64,000 nt of DNA from Piliocolobus tephrosceles (GCF_002776525.5 NC_045434.1:198414164-198478163); one strand, 5' to 3'. Numbered from the stretch's first letter, positions 21,629 through 32,520 are shown. A program made the numbers and translations. Notes: a model not told the origin generated them from the sequence alone.

Positions 21629-21638
21629 NNNNNNNNNN
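21629..21638. other. assembly gap (10 N)
   Basis: Ten N between cttcgtgggat and ttcggagcac. A run of exactly ten is usually a placeholder and not a measured size. Confidence 0.99.
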
Positions 21639-21850
21639 TTCGGAGCACTTATCACACTGTTATCATTAAAGTTAATTGTATGAAAGTAGTGGATGTCCGG
21701 CTCCATGGTCGGATCAAAACTCTAGGGTGGGAGGGACTGCCGTCTGTTTTTTTTCAACACCATATACCTAACATCTAGCAAGGGCCTGGCATAGAAGGGC
21801 TTAATCAACATTTTTGGATGAATCAATGAACCAACCAATGAATCAAAACT
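21639..21850 (+). mobile_element. L2 3' end, sense
   Basis: Sense L2 end: 'ctgtttttttt', cacttatcacactgttatc, 'agcaagggcctggcatagaa', 'ggatgaatcaatgaaccaac', the last being the eroded (GAAT)n terminus. Its orientation is opposite to the L2 before the gap. Confidence 0.78.
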
Positions 21851-22076
21851 AAGTTCAGCCCAATCATTTTCCAGATAAGAAAACTGAGGTCCAGAGAGAA
21901 GCAATTCCTTCATTCAACTTGACACATATTCCTTGACCTACTATGCACCAGGCAATATCGTAAATATAATGAACAAGACAGATGAGGTCCCTGTCCTCAT
22001 ACGGATTACAAGTGAACAAACAATACATGAGTAAACAGATAAATTGAAAAGGCAGTTCTGTTAGGTGCCTGTCTTG
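21851..22076 (-). mobile_element. MIR remnant followed by L2 3' end, antisense
   Basis: A short reverse MIR core (tttccagataagaaaactga, 21868-21887) is followed by a reverse L2 end: ttgacctactatgcaccagg, 'gaacaagacagatgaggtcc', 'ctgtcctcatacggattac'. Confidence 0.68.
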
Positions 22077-22320
22077 AGAACAAAGTTTCCCTTGGAAACA
22101 GGATGGGCTGGCCAGAGATGACTCTTCTTTTCCTTACTACACACTTCATCCCTCTACTTTCTCCAAACATTTTGAAGGTTTTGGTTTAAATCAACATGTA
22201 GGATCAACTCTCAGGCATTTTCTCCCAAACCAGATTGAACATTTGGAGTTCTGGGATGATGGGTTTGAAGCCACCAACAGCATTTGTAGAGCACACTATT
22301 TGCTTCTAGAAATATAGGCA

Positions 22321-22675
22321 GGCCAGGCACAGTGACTCATGCCTGTAATCCCAACACTTTGGGAGGCCAAGGCAGGCAGATTGCTTCAGCTCAGGAGTTC
22401 AAGACTAGCATGGGCAACACAGGGAGACCCAGTCTCTACAAAACAAAATACACACACAAAAAAATTTAGCTGAGGTTGGTGGTGTGCACCGGTAGTCCCA
22501 GCTACTTGAGAGGCTGAGGTGGGAGGATCTTTTGAGCCCAGGAGGCGGAGGCTGCAGTGAGCCATGATTGCACTACTACACTCCATTGACAGAGTGAGAC
22601 CCTTTCTCAAAAACAAACAAGAACAACAACAACAACAACAAAAAAAAAACAGAAAGAAAGAGAAAAAAAAATGTA
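22321..22675 (+). mobile_element. AluJ, sense
   Basis: Old Alu (gctcaggagttcaagactag) with an A-rich tail holding (AAC)n and GAAAG units from 22610 on. About 245 unassigned bases (22077-22320) precede it. Confidence 0.93.
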
Positions 22676-22754
22676 GGGGAGACCAAGAGACAGAGCCCAC
22701 AGCTTACGTCATCTCAAAGGTCAAATTTCATCTGATGAGGCAAAAAGAACCATG

Positions 22755-22890
22755 GAGGTTCTCATTATTGTTTGAGTTTGCATTTCCTTGATTATGAATG
22801 AGGTGAAGCATCGTTTCATATGCTTCCTGGCCGTTTGAGTTTCCTCCCCTGAGAAGTGGTTGTTCGTGGCCTTCTTTTTTTCTATGACCT
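22755..22890 (-). mobile_element. L1M ORF2/3' fragment, antisense
   Basis: Reverse L1: ttgcatttccttgattatga, 'tgaggtgaagcatcgtttca', tatgcttcctggccgtttg. Short, old, no usable frame. A weak reverse MIR may follow at 22890-22950. Confidence 0.72.
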
Positions 22891-23084
22891 CCGCCTCCTT
22901 TCACACAGGAGGAAACTAAGGTTGACAGTCACATGACTTGCCTAAAATCAGATAACTATTTTACATAAAATTACAGAAAACTATGTTATCTATTGTATGG
23001 TGCCTTCCTCAAGGTAGGTCCCTGCTCAAGACCTATGTGTTGAACTGAATTTAAATGAATAGAGAACAACCCTGAATGTGAGAC

Positions 23085-23275
23085 ACCATCGTTGGGTGGT
23101 GAAAGGAACACAGATCTGGAGTCAGCCAGCCCGGGAGGGCTCTAAACCTGGCTGTGCTGTGTGATCTTAGATAAGCACTGAGCCTCTCTAAGCCTCCATT
23201 TCCTTGTGGAAATGTAAGAATCTCTATCCCCAGGTGAATCAGGGCACCTACCACAGGGCTTGCTCAGGGACCATT
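23085..23275 (+). mobile_element. MIR, sense
   Basis: ggaacacagatctggagtca, 'gctgtgtgatcttagataag', tctctaagcctccatttcc; the downstream part is deleted in places. Confidence 0.8.
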
Positions 23276-23364
23276 CATTTTTCCCTTTTGCCCCTTCCTG
23301 GAGGATGCAGAACAGCCAAGTGCACAGGGTTGTGGAGGCCAAATCAATAGGTATGAATAGGAAG

Positions 23365-24150
23365 GCAGGCTAGATGATGGCCCCCAAAACGTGCAGTCTT
23401 AATCCCCAGAGCTTGTGAATATGTTACCTTACCTGCTCAAAGGGACTTTGCAGATGTAATTAAGTTAAGGATCTTGACATGAGAGATTATCTGGGTAGGC
23501 CCAATGTAATCACCAGGTTTTATGGTCAGAAAGGTCAGAGATACAGAGAAAGAAGTGAGGACAGAAGGCAGAGGCTAGAGTGATGTTCTTTGAAGATGGA
23601 GGAAGGGGCCACAAGCCAAGGGATGGAGGCAACCTCTAGAAATTGATAAAGAGATTCTTCCCCGGAGCCTTGGAGGGAGCACAGCCCTGACGACATCTGG
23701 ATTTGATCCAGCAAAACCCACTTCAGACTTCTTTATTTTTATTTATTTTTACCTCTTCGAGACAAGGTCGTGCTCTGTCACTCAGGCTAGAGTGCAATGG
23801 CACAATCATAGCTCATGGCAGCTTCAACCTCTCGGGCTTAAGCAATCCTCCTACCTCAGCCTCCTGACTAGGTGGGACTTCAGGCACACACCACCACACT
23901 TGGTTAATTTTTTTACTTTTTGTGGAGATGGGGTCTCACTACGTTGTCCAGGCTGGTATCAAACTCCTGGCCTCAAATGATCCTCCCACCACGGCCTCCT
24001 AAAGTGCTGAGATTACAGGCATGAGCCACCACACCCAGCCCCATTTCAGACTTCTAATACGTGGAAATGTAAGAGGATACATCTTTGTTGTTTTAAGCCA
24101 CTAAGTTTGGGGTAATTCATCGCAGTGACAGTAGGAAACCAGTAGACATG
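23365..24150 (+). mobile_element. MLT1-type MaLR LTR, sense, split by AluJ
   Basis: An old solo-type LTR of the mammalian apparent LTR retrotransposon group. It reads 'gcagtcttaatccccagagc', gactttgcagatgtaattaa, tgggtaggcccaatgtaatc, 'agggagcacagccctgacga', and after the Alu 'ttgttttaagccactaagtt' to the end near gacatcttgg. No internal retroviral sequence adjoins it. The polyadenylation region is eroded. Confidence 0.78.
23734..24040 (-). mobile_element. AluJ, antisense, inside the LTR
   Basis: Full reverse AluJ with a decayed (TTTAT)n tail. The TSD acttcagacttct (upstream) against atttcagacttct (24042-24054) carries one change. Confidence 0.93.
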
Positions 24151-24204
24151 ACATCTTGGAAAAATCAAGTTTTCTGAAGGAAGGGAGAGACATGAATGGT
24201 GGTG

Positions 24205-24425
24205 AAGAAACAATAATAGCTCCTGTGTTGTTTTTCTTAGTGTTTATTTTATACCAAGAAGTGTTCAAAACCCTTGTTTCAAATTATTTCATTTAATCCT
24301 CACATCACCAAGTGAGGTAAAAGCCATCATCCCATTTGCCAACTGAAGGAACAAAGGCACAGCAAGGGCGAAGAATTTAGTCCCATTAAGTCAGTAGAGG
24401 AGCTGTCATCAAAACACCATGATTT
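24205..24425 (-). mobile_element. MIR, antisense
   Basis: tcatttaatcctcacatcac, 'aagtgaggtaaaagccatca', 'gaaggaacaaaggcacagca'. A stretch at 24690-24790 (gggtaggcttttgagagaag, 'cttgaagaatgtatagga') further on looks like reverse L2. Confidence 0.8.
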
Positions 24426-25471
24426 TCCTGAAGTGGAAGTCTACGGGTGGCCAGAGGCCAAAGGAAGTCTAGGCTTTAGTTTTAGAACTGGCAGGTTGCT
24501 GCCAAGTTCACTTATCTGTGCCTAGCATTGCACTAGTGCAGGGGAGACCCACAGTTCCTGGGAGACAGGATGTGGTAGAACACAGAGACCCAATCTGAAC
24601 GATTCTGAAAATATAAGCACGTTCTAAAATGCCTAATTGTGCTTAAATAAACTGGAGAGCGGAAGAAAAATAGAGATCGTGGCTAGCAGGGTAGGCTTTT
24701 GAGAGAAGGCGGAGCCTTAACTGGCCCTTGAAGAATGTATAGGAATTAGGAAGATGTGGAGAGGCCCCTCTGAGGGGAAAAGGGCTAGAGAAGGGGATGC
24801 TGCCTGTGGCATCCCAGGCTGCGATGTAGCAGAAACTCAGTCCTGGGAGAACTTACACAACTCCACGAGAAAAACCTTGAAGACGCCGAAAGCTAAATGG
24901 ATGAAGGAAAGGAAAGGTTAGAAGACAGGAATAAGCAATTCACAAACACATGGAAAGATGTTCCGTCTCATTAGTTATTGAAGGAATAAAAATTAAAACG
25001 AGATGCAAATGGTTGCCTACCAAATCAGCCCAGATTTGAGAAAACGATAGTAGCCAAGGTTGCCAAGGGTGTGGTGAAAGATGAACTCTCATTCATGGCT
25101 GGTGGGAGTAGAAATTAGTAGAACTGCTTTGGAAAACAATTTGGCAATGTGTCTTAAAAGCACTGGTATGTTGATATCCTTTGATCCTGTACCTCCTCCT
25201 CAGGGAGACTTGCTCCGGTTATTGTGAATAGGGAAAACCTTTGTATATGAAATTCTCACTGCATCCTTACTTACACAGTGGAATAATAACCACAGTGTCC
25301 CAAAGGGGAATGTGAGGTACATTATAGTGTCTCAACCTAGTGAAGTATTATGTATCCATTCAAAATAATGGCAGCAAAAATCTAGATTTGCTTTAATATT
25401 TTACATTAAGTGACTACAGCAGGACAAAAAACTTCATATCTGGTGGAGCAGCCATATGCAAAGTGTTTTTT

Positions 25472-26082
25472 GTAATTGTGGTAAAAAAACAAAACAAAAC
25501 AAAACTCCACAACATAAATTTACCCCCTTAACTATTTTTAAGTGTACAGTAGTGTTAACTATATGCACGTTGTCATATAACAGAGCCCTAGAACTTTTTT
25601 TTTGAGACAGAGTCTCACTCTGTCACCGGGGCTGCAGTGCAATGACACAATCTTGGCTCACTGCAACCTCTGCCTCCCAGGTTCAAGCAAGTCTCCTGCC
25701 TCAGTCTCCTGAGTAGCTGGGACTACAGGCACCCGCCACCACACCTGACTAATTTTTTGTATTTTTAGTAGAGACGGGGTTTCACCATGTTGAGCAGGTT
25801 GGTCTTGAACTCCTGACCTCATGATTCACCCGCCTCGGCCTCCCAAAGTGCTGGGATTACAGGTGTGAGCCACTGTGCCCAGCCAGCTCTAGAACTTTTT
25901 AATCTTGCATAACCGAAAATCTATACCCACCAAACACCTCCTCACTCCCCTCTCTTGAGTCCCAGGCAACCAGCACCCTACTTTCTGTTTCTATGAGTTT
26001 GAATGACTTTAGATTCCTCACAGAAGTGGAATCGTGCAGTATTTGCGTTTTTGTAACTGGCTTACTTCACTTAGCATAATGT
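25472..26082 (-). mobile_element. L1M 3' fragment, antisense, inserted in L1M
   Basis: Reverse L1M 3' UTR: cataaatttacccccttaac, 'tatttttaagtgtacagt', 'cccaggcaaccagcacccta', ttacttcacttagcataatg. The TSD caaagtgtttttt at 25459-25471 and 26083-26095 is perfect. 5'-truncated. It contains an AluS (25599-25886). Confidence 0.82.
25599..25886 (-). mobile_element. AluS, antisense
   Basis: Full reverse AluS; TSD ctagaactttt at 25588-25598 and 25889-25899. Confidence 0.95.
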
Positions 26083-26235
26083 CAAAGTGTTTTTTAAAGA
26101 ATTCAAATAAAAGACGCCAAAACTTGTGGTTGGCTTTGAGTGGTGGGTCTAAATATGGTTTTAAAACTTCTTTCTACATTTCCCTTTCTCCAAATGTTTA
26201 GACTCATTTCTTTTTATGGAAAAAGGACAAGAAAG

Positions 26236-27244
26236 TGGGTCCCAGAGGCCTAGGAAGTAGCACATTCTTAAATTTGTCACATGCTATGGAGGTGATAGGC
26301 TGGCACAAAGAAGACCTCAGGCTCAAGAAAAGGCTGCAATATGAGGCCCAAAGCATCCAAGCTTCCCCCTGTCATCTTGCCTTCCCAGAAAGCCAGCTGC
26401 GTTCTAGGTAAGGCCTGAGAGCCAGGGATGTAGAGGACACCCTGCCCTGGTTCTCTTCTCTGAGAATCTACCACTCCTGGGCCCAGTATGGACTAGTGAC
26501 AGGGCCAGTTGACATTCACCGCCCAAGACAACTATGATTCATTCCTCCCTCTCCCAGGGAATGTTAAATAGCTGTCTGCTCTTGGCTCTCTCTAAACCCA
26601 CCCAGCCAAGCAGCCCTCGGGGACCTAAGCCATGCTCCACCTGCTACGTGCAGAGTTAAAAGGAGGGACTGATGCTGAGTGGGTATAAATTAGGAAGTAG
26701 GTGGAGGGCACAGAAATACATCCACCCAGTTCTGCTTTTTGGGTCCACTGCTGTATTGGAAAACCCTTGCGGGCCCAGATCTTTTGTTGTCCAGCATCTC
26801 CGCCCTCCAGCCCTGATTACAGGGTTGTAGACCTTGTGGAGACTTCATAAATATTCATTCCTTGGATGAACCAAGAGCATCCTATCATTTGCACAAACAG
26901 CTCATTTGAGGTGTGGTGCATTCATCTTGGGAAATCCACCAAGACACTGGAAAGTTACAGCAACAGGCAGATGACAGGCAGGGAGGAGACCACAGGCAGA
27001 GGACAGGCAGGGAGGAGACCTCAGGCAGGGAGCTGGAAAGGACGCCAGGCACAGCAGAGGGGCTGGGCTCTCGGTTACCTTCCATCCCGCCCTGCTTCCA
27101 TGCTGCTACCTCTGAGTGCTAGACCCCTCCCCAACTTTATGTCTACTCCTATCCCTAAGAAGCATGATATGAACACAGGCAAGCATACTTCTCCCATCCT
27201 ATTCAGGTCAGCTGGAATACAATAAGCACCGACTGCTACCATCC
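26236..27244. other. unique intergenic DNA, no gene seen
   Basis: About 1 kb without recognisable repeats apart from a 29-bp duplication (26973-27030). A TATA-like word (gtataaatta, 26682-26691) follows GC-moderate sequence, but no initiator, CpG density or downstream exon supports a promoter. Open frames are up to 119 codons and unlike known proteins. Confidence 0.45.
26973..27030 (+). repeat. 29-bp tandem duplication
   Basis: Two units (26973-27001 and 27002-27030) share gacaggcagggaggagacc and differ mainly at the end (cacaggcaga against tcaggcaggg). Confidence 0.88.
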
Positions 27245-27330
27245 CTCAGGACCAGGAAAACCGAGTGTGAGTCCCAGCTCTGCTGCTTACGAGCTGACTG
27301 ACCTTGGGCAAGTCATGCATCCAAGGGGCA
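27245..27330 (+). mobile_element. MIR fragment, sense
   Basis: gagtcccagctctgctgctt, 'acgagctgactgaccttggg', caagtcatgc; only the central part remains. Confidence 0.78.
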
Positions 27331-27394
27331 ACACACTATCTAATAACTATGTAAGGCACACCTAATTTTAAAATATTCATTTTTTGAGTTCTTG

Positions 27395-27600
27395 GAAACT
27401 TTACAAATAGCACCTACTTCTCGCAATGCCCTGTGACAGAGGGACTATTCTTATCCCCATTTTACAGAGAAAGAAAGTCCAGATTCAGAGAGGTTTAGAA
27501 AATGTCCCAAAGTCATAAGGCTATGAAGTGGTAGAGCTGAGATCTGGACCAGGTCTGATGACTTTACAACTTGGGCTCAGCCACCGGGCCATGCTGCTTC
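27395..27600 (-). mobile_element. MIR, antisense
   Basis: tatccccattttacagagaa, 'gattcagagaggtttagaaa', 'gtagagctgagatctggacc', 'cagccaccgggccatgctgc'. Most of the element is present. Confidence 0.87.
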
Positions 27601-28245
27601 CCATCCACACCTACCTACAAAGCATTGGCTGTAAGGCTCAAAAGTGAGGTTACATATGTGAAAGCATGTTGTGAACTCCAGTGACCGTATGATTATTAGG
27701 ATGGCTGTGGAGACATTCACAGGACAGGGAGAGGGGAAGGGACTGGAAAATCTCAGGACCACCTACCACATCTATATCTGTCCCTATAAGCTTCTCAATT
27801 CCCATGAGGGTGTTTGGCCCTGAGGCAGCCCTCCCTCCTAAGGTGGGCAGGAATAAATTCTCCTTGCTCTGAAACTAAGAGCAGTTTCACAACTAGGGCT
27901 GTGTCCCATGGGCTCTCTGCATCAACCAACTGACCTTTCCATCAGCTGACAAGGTGTCCTGAGTGCCTAATATGCATTTAGCACAGCGCTAAGCCCTCTG
28001 CCTTCACTAGGGGGCCAGGCCAGGCTTCAGGAGGCAGGCTTTTGCCCCAAGAGAGCTGCCTAACTCCAGGGCTCTGGGGAAAGAGAGCCTCACTAGAGAA
28101 AGACCTCTTTCAGATGTCACTGGGGGTAAGAACACACAGATGACAAAATCACATGCTTTGTAGGTCTGGCTGCCTGAAATGGCTGTTGATTGACTCAACT
28201 CTACAATTCATCACCCATATATCATGGTTACTGAACAACTTCTCA
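27601..28245. other. intergenic DNA, possible eroded L2 or MIR
   Basis: No gene seen. A stretch at 27955-28005 (tcctgagtgcctaatatgca, ttagcacagcgctaagccc) resembles a reverse MIR or L2 end. The rest is unassigned. Confidence 0.45.
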
Positions 28246-28495
28246 GCAAAGCTGGGTGGCACAGTGATCAACCACGTGGGCTCCAGAATCAGACAGACCT
28301 GTGTTGGAGCTTGGCACTGTGTTAATGAAATTACTTCAACTTTCTGTTCCTCAGTTGCCACATCTGCAAGATGGGGTAATATGATCCATTCAGAGAATTT
28401 CTGTGAGGAGTGGAAGAGATGATGCACATGGAGGCTTCAGCATAGTGGGTATGTAGTAAGTGCTTCAGCATGTAGTAGGTGCTCAGTAAATGTAT
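28246..28495 (+). mobile_element. MIR, sense
   Basis: Near full length: gtggcacagtgatcaacca, 'gctccagaatcagacagacc', tcagttgccacatctgcaag, 'gtagtaggtgctcagtaaat'. A local repeat of 'agcatagtgggtatgtagtaagtgctt'-type words duplicates the 3' end. Confidence 0.87.
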
Positions 28496-28589
28496 CTGTG
28501 TGTGTGGCCAGAGCTACTTAGTTAGATGAGTAACTAAGATGAATAAGAAAAAAGCTTGCCTTCAAGGATATACATTCAGTATCAGGGTC

Positions 28590-28740
28590 AGAAAACTACA
28601 ATCTATACTATAATCATGACTGTACTTAATATTTATATTTAGTTATTCCATGCAATCCTTGCCCAACCAAGATCAGGCAACGAAAAAGTTGTAGAGCCAG
28701 GATTTGAACCCAAGTATGGCTTACTAAGATTGAGACATTA
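28590..28740 (-). mobile_element. MIR, antisense
   Basis: ttccatgcaatccttgccca, then 'gtagagccaggatttgaacc', the reversed B-box region. The core is eroded. Confidence 0.72.
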
Positions 28741-29355
28741 ATCTGGAGAAAAGGATCAGACCCAGAATTAGGAGACCCAGGAATGAGTCCTCTTTTTGGA
28801 CCAATTTTCCTAGCTGTCATATATATATATGGACATTTGGAAATGAATGTGCTGTGTACTTCTCAGGTTGATCATTATTATATACGGTGGTAGAAACTGA
28901 AACCAGACAGTCCTACAGATGGTAAATTAGAGGCAAGGTCTGCAATCCTTTCTGACTTCTGAGCCTGTGCTCTTTCCCATGTGCTATGTCGACCTGCCAG
29001 CCTTGAAAGTCTGATGAGAAATTCACCACGGATCTGCCAAGAAGCAATAGGCTTACCAGTCATTCATTGTTTTACTCTCAATCACTAGTTTTGAGGAACT
29101 GATGGATTTATACTAAGGTAATTGTGTCTCCTGGGTGACCTAATCATGACGCTGGGTAATGAAGCAAGGAGACAAGAGAGAATACTTTCACGGAGCCTGC
29201 ATGTATTCATGACCTACTGTGTGCTCAGCCCTATGCCAAACCCCAGCATATAGATGTCATGCCCTCCCTATGCTTCTAGGTTTGTGGTGAGCCAAGGCAA
29301 ACACTGAGGAAGTATCCAGCCACACAAGACCCTAACCAGAAGCTCAGTTTTACTT
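28741..29355. other. intergenic DNA, weak repeat traces
   Basis: Possible reverse MIR at 28890-28990 (cctttctgacttctgagcct) and reverse L2/MIR at 29195-29300 (gacctactgtgtgctcagcc). A short (TA)n lies at 28819-28829. No gene seen. Confidence 0.4.
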
Positions 29356-29500
29356 TGAACTGTAATTACGAAGACCTTGGAGTCATACAGACCTGGGTGC
29401 AAAACTGGGTTCTGATACTCAGTGCCTGTGCAGTTTTGAGCAAGTCACTTCACCTCTCTGAGCCTGTGAAATGGAGATGAGAAGGATGTACTTAGGGACG
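29356..29500 (+). mobile_element. MIR, sense
   Basis: accttggagtcatacagacc, 'gagcaagtcacttcacctct', ctgagcctgtgaaatggaga. 5' two-thirds present. Confidence 0.82.
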
Positions 29501-29622
29501 TTGGCTGACAAAGACTTCGTTGGGTTGTGCAAGACGGAGTGGGTTCCAAGACCACCTAGGGGGAACACTACAGCCTTGTGGTTGCCAACTAAAGAAAAAT
29601 CAGGCTTTTAAATAGTTTTACT

Positions 29623-29871
29623 TTTTCTATTTTTTATTTTTTGAGACGGAGTCTCGCTCTGTCGCACAGGCTGGAGTGACATGGTGCGAGCTCGCTCACT
29701 GCAACCTCCGCCTTCCAGGTTCAAGCAATTCTACCTCAGCCTCCTGAGTAGCTGGGATTACAGGCGTGTGTCACTACGCCGGGCTAATTTTTGTATTTTT
29801 AGTAGAGACGGGGTTTCACCATGTTGCCCAGGCTGGTCTCGAAGTCCAGTTGTGAGCCACCGTCCCCTGCC
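29623..29871 (-). mobile_element. AluS, antisense, internally deleted
   Basis: Reverse Alu that jumps from ggctggtctcgaag to gtgagccaccgtcccctgcc, losing about 50 bases of the left arm. An earlier deletion sits in aattctacctcagcc. Confidence 0.92.
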
Positions 29872-30329
29872 TAAGAATTGGTTTTATTAAGAGGATTGCA
29901 ACCTGGTAGTCTTTCAGAGAGTTTATGTTAGACTGCTTCAAAGCAGTATTTAAGTCCAGTTTATATGAAGATAGGGGTGGTTCTGCATGTTCTCAGAAGT
30001 TACATCAAACCTACTCAGAAGTTACATTAGAGCAAAATCTTATGAAAGTTTGGGTGCGAGGGTACATGTGTTTATAGATTACTGAGGCATAATCATTACT
30101 CCTGTCAGTATCTTATGCAGAGGAAGAAGCAAGGGCCAGCCAGGATCATTGAACTTATTTTTTTCTAAAAATGCTGTAATTCGGGCAAGAGATGTGGGAA
30201 CCTGTGCTCTATCCAGCTCATCATTTTAAGAGCAGGAGGACTGCGCTGTCACAGAGTCAAGGGCTTTGTGAAATTCTGCTGGGAGGCAGAATGAGCAAAC
30301 ATTGCTCCTTAGCTCTGCTACTTTGTCTT
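29872..30329. other. unique intergenic DNA
   Basis: A local near-duplication is visible: tctcagaagttacatcaaac (29993) against ctcagaagttacattagagc (30015). No gene or known repeat recognised. Confidence 0.45.
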
Positions 30330-30440
30330 ACGTGGTTAAGAGCGGACTTGCGTAAGACAGACCGGGTACGGAATACTAACTGCTCCATGATAGCTGCGTG
30401 ACTGTGCAATTTATTCAATTTCCCAGGTCTCTGTTTATAG
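30330..30440 (+). mobile_element. possible MIR, sense, strongly diverged
   Basis: ggttaagagcggacttgcg, then 'gatagctgcgtgactgtgca' and 'tcaatttcccaggtctctg' follow the MIR order, but with many changes. Confidence 0.5.
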
Positions 30441-30562
30441 GAACAGAATGCAGTGACAACAAGCTTCCTGGAGGAGACAGAGACCACATCACGGAACAGG
30501 AATAGCAAAACTCCAGGGACAAGGCCCCCAAAGAGCACACCGGTGATATTCAGCGGGACTTA

Positions 30563-30591
30563 AAAAAGAGAGAGAGAAAGAGAGAGAGAGT
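30563..30591 (+). repeat. (GA)n microsatellite
   Basis: GA repeats with one extra A (gagagagagaaagagagaga). Confidence 0.95.
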
Positions 30592-30659
30592 CTAGGGGGT
30601 GCCACCAGCCCTGCAGCAACCCGGTAACAGCCTCATGCAGCTGACTGTGGGTGCGAGTG

Positions 30660-31160
30660 CCTGTACCTCCACAGGCAAAGATGGTGGCCCACAAAAACCA
30701 CTTTTACTGTTAACGGCTGAGTGTAAATTTCCAGTCCCAGTCTGCACCAAGCGGCTGAGCTCCTAATGGAATGCCCTGATTGGGTCTGCTTGCCACCGTC
30801 CAACATTGAGCTCTCCTATTGGACAGAGCCTCTGCACCAGCACGCCTCTCTGTATCACCATGAGCCAATTAGCTGAGGCCAGGCTGTGAGGTCACCCAGG
30901 GGACAGGGTTGGCTCCAGCTATAGCTGGGAAGGAGCCGTTTCCCGTAACGTCCAAGACTCCTCTGCAGTTCACAGCTTGACCTGGCTTTCTTCCCTATGT
31001 GCCAGCTCCTCACGGCCATTGATCTGCAGTTGGACTCGAGTCTGTCCTTCACACGCACGTTTATGAGGCACTGGCCAGAGTGGTGTCCTCTGTGGCCCTG
31101 GGACAGAATTTGTGTGCTTAGCAGCGTTGCCTATCCAAGACCAAGATGGTGGAAATTACC
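30660..31160. promoter_or_regulatory. candidate promoter-like stretch with three CCAAT boxes
   Basis: This unique segment has more CpG than its surroundings (for example cccgtaacgtcc, actcgag, cacacgcacg, cccgcgc). NF-Y-type pentamers lie at 30779-30783 (ATTGG), 30818-30822 (ATTGG) and 30865-30869 (CCAAT), 39 and 47 bases apart. YY1-like words lie at 30676-30688 (caaagatggtggc) and 31141-31152 (ccaagatggtgg). An AGGTCA half-site lies near 30889. I see no TATA box, no convincing exon and no recognisable LTR ends. It may be an eroded LTR, a silent promoter or chance. Confidence 0.3.
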
Positions 31161-31504
31161 CGCGCATAACTTGGAAGTCTGGATAAGACTCGATTGATGG
31201 CTACCGTGACCCAAGCACCAAGAGGGGCATCAAGATGATGCAGATGTGCCAGTGTCCACAAAGAGCATCTGCGTCCTTGCAGAAAGAGAAAAGCAGTTGC
31301 AGAAATGTAATACAAAGTAGAAAATATCCATGCCTCAAAAGAGGTGAAGATAGCGTGCAAAAGAGGTGAGGATGTAGTGCTCTGGGAAGACTGCTGGAGC
31401 TCTGGGGCAGGAAGGACGAGAGCAGATGGCTTTTTAGAACAATGCCACTCTGGCCATCACTGAGTGCTGCGAGGAACTCACAGTTCTCACAAGCTCTCTC
31501 TCAG
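31161..31504. other. unique intergenic DNA
   Basis: No repeat or gene recognised. A short direct repeat of caaaagaggtga words occurs at 31335-31367. The sequence continues the unassigned block that carries the CCAAT cluster. Confidence 0.45.
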
Positions 31505-31665
31505 TGGGAGACAGAGGAGTATAGTGGTTGGAAGCACAGGCCTTGGAGTTGGCCCACTGGTTTCAAATTCCTCTTCTATTTTCTAGCTCTGTGAACTTAA
31601 GAGGTTTAAGTGGGAAGAAAGTACCTCAGTGCCCAGTATATAGACAAATGGTTATTATCAGTTGT
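31505..31665 (+). mobile_element. MIR, sense
   Basis: agtatagtggttggaagcac, 'ggtttcaaattcctcttcta', tagctctgtgaac; a deletion removes most of the core. Confidence 0.8.
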
Positions 31666-32345
31666 CAAATGAACTATCACACGCCCTCAGATGACACATC
31701 ACAAACTCCAGGATCCACAACGACAGGACTAGAACCTCAGCCTCTTCCAGTTCTTCGGTAATCTGCAATTCACGTTGAATGGTGAGAAGAGAGGATGGAG
31801 CAGACAGACCCACACGGGCCTTTACTCAACTCCACACCTCCTCTCCAGTGGCCTTAAGTGAGGCAGGGAAGGCTCACCTGGATCCCTAGGTCAGCGCTCC
31901 ATCTCGCCCTGATGTCTGCCTGGTCTGTGATGCTGCCCTGGCCTTCCTGCAAGCCTTGGTCCGGGGCTGACCTTTCACCAGATGAAATGGGTCCTTTCAA
32001 TGGTTGAGGAAGAGAAAGACTGGTCCCTGCCTTCTGTAGCTTGTCATCAGGGGGCAGTCAGCAGCCTAGGGACATGCAAAGGTTTCCAGCCCTTTAACTC
32101 TTGATTCTCAACTCCTTCCTTCCCCACCTCTCCCCCAGGTATATTACGAGCAGGGGGGGCTTCTAGTGTGAAGATAATCCCTCCGCAACTTTAAGACAAA
32201 GTTTGATCACTGGTTGGCACTCTCCTTCCAGTTGTTTGTTACCTTATTCTCATCTGTAAGAGGTATATTTTAAAGCCCCAGCAAGGAAAGAATTGTTGGG
32301 CCTTGCTCTGTGTTTTGCAGTTGCCTTTCCTTTAGTACTAACCTG
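31666..32345. other. unique intergenic DNA, possible L2 trace
   Basis: A short reverse-L2-like block lies at 32015-32065 (gactggtccctgccttctgt). No coding signal or promoter pattern seen in the rest. Confidence 0.42.
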
Positions 32346-32520
32346 AAAATAATTATCTGTGGCTGAGTCTGCTTCCACTGGGGTCCTCAAGGACCGGATC
32401 TGTGTCTGATTCATCTCTGTGCTCCCGGAATTGAGTACAAGACCTGGTATGGGGCGGGGGTGGGAGGGTGCCCCATGAATATTTTGAGGGGTGGATGGAT
32501 GGATGGCATAGCTCATCCAT
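32346..32520 (+). mobile_element. L2 3' end, sense
   Basis: Terminal L2: ccggatctgtgtctgattca, 'ctctgtgctcccggaattga', tgaatattttgaggggtgga, ending in (GGAT)n. Confidence 0.73.

Larger units (their letters stand above)
24930..26235 (+). mobile_element. diverged L1M 3' part, sense, split by an antisense L1M
   Basis: Sense L1M from 24930 to 25458 (acacatggaaagatgttccg, 'tctcattagttattgaagga', tggtgggagtagaaattagt) resuming at 26096-26235 (ggtctaaatatggttttaaa, 'cctttctccaaatgttta'). The interruption carries a 13-bp TSD. ORF2 is beyond reading. Confidence 0.68.

Noticed and set aside
26640..26720. TATA-like gtataaatta as a promoter
   Set aside because: A single AT-rich word without CpG, initiator or downstream exon is not enough.
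31100..31260. possible small RNA or processed pseudogene around ataacttggaagtctggata
   Set aside because: I could not match it to any RNA family or protein; no A tail or TSD seen.
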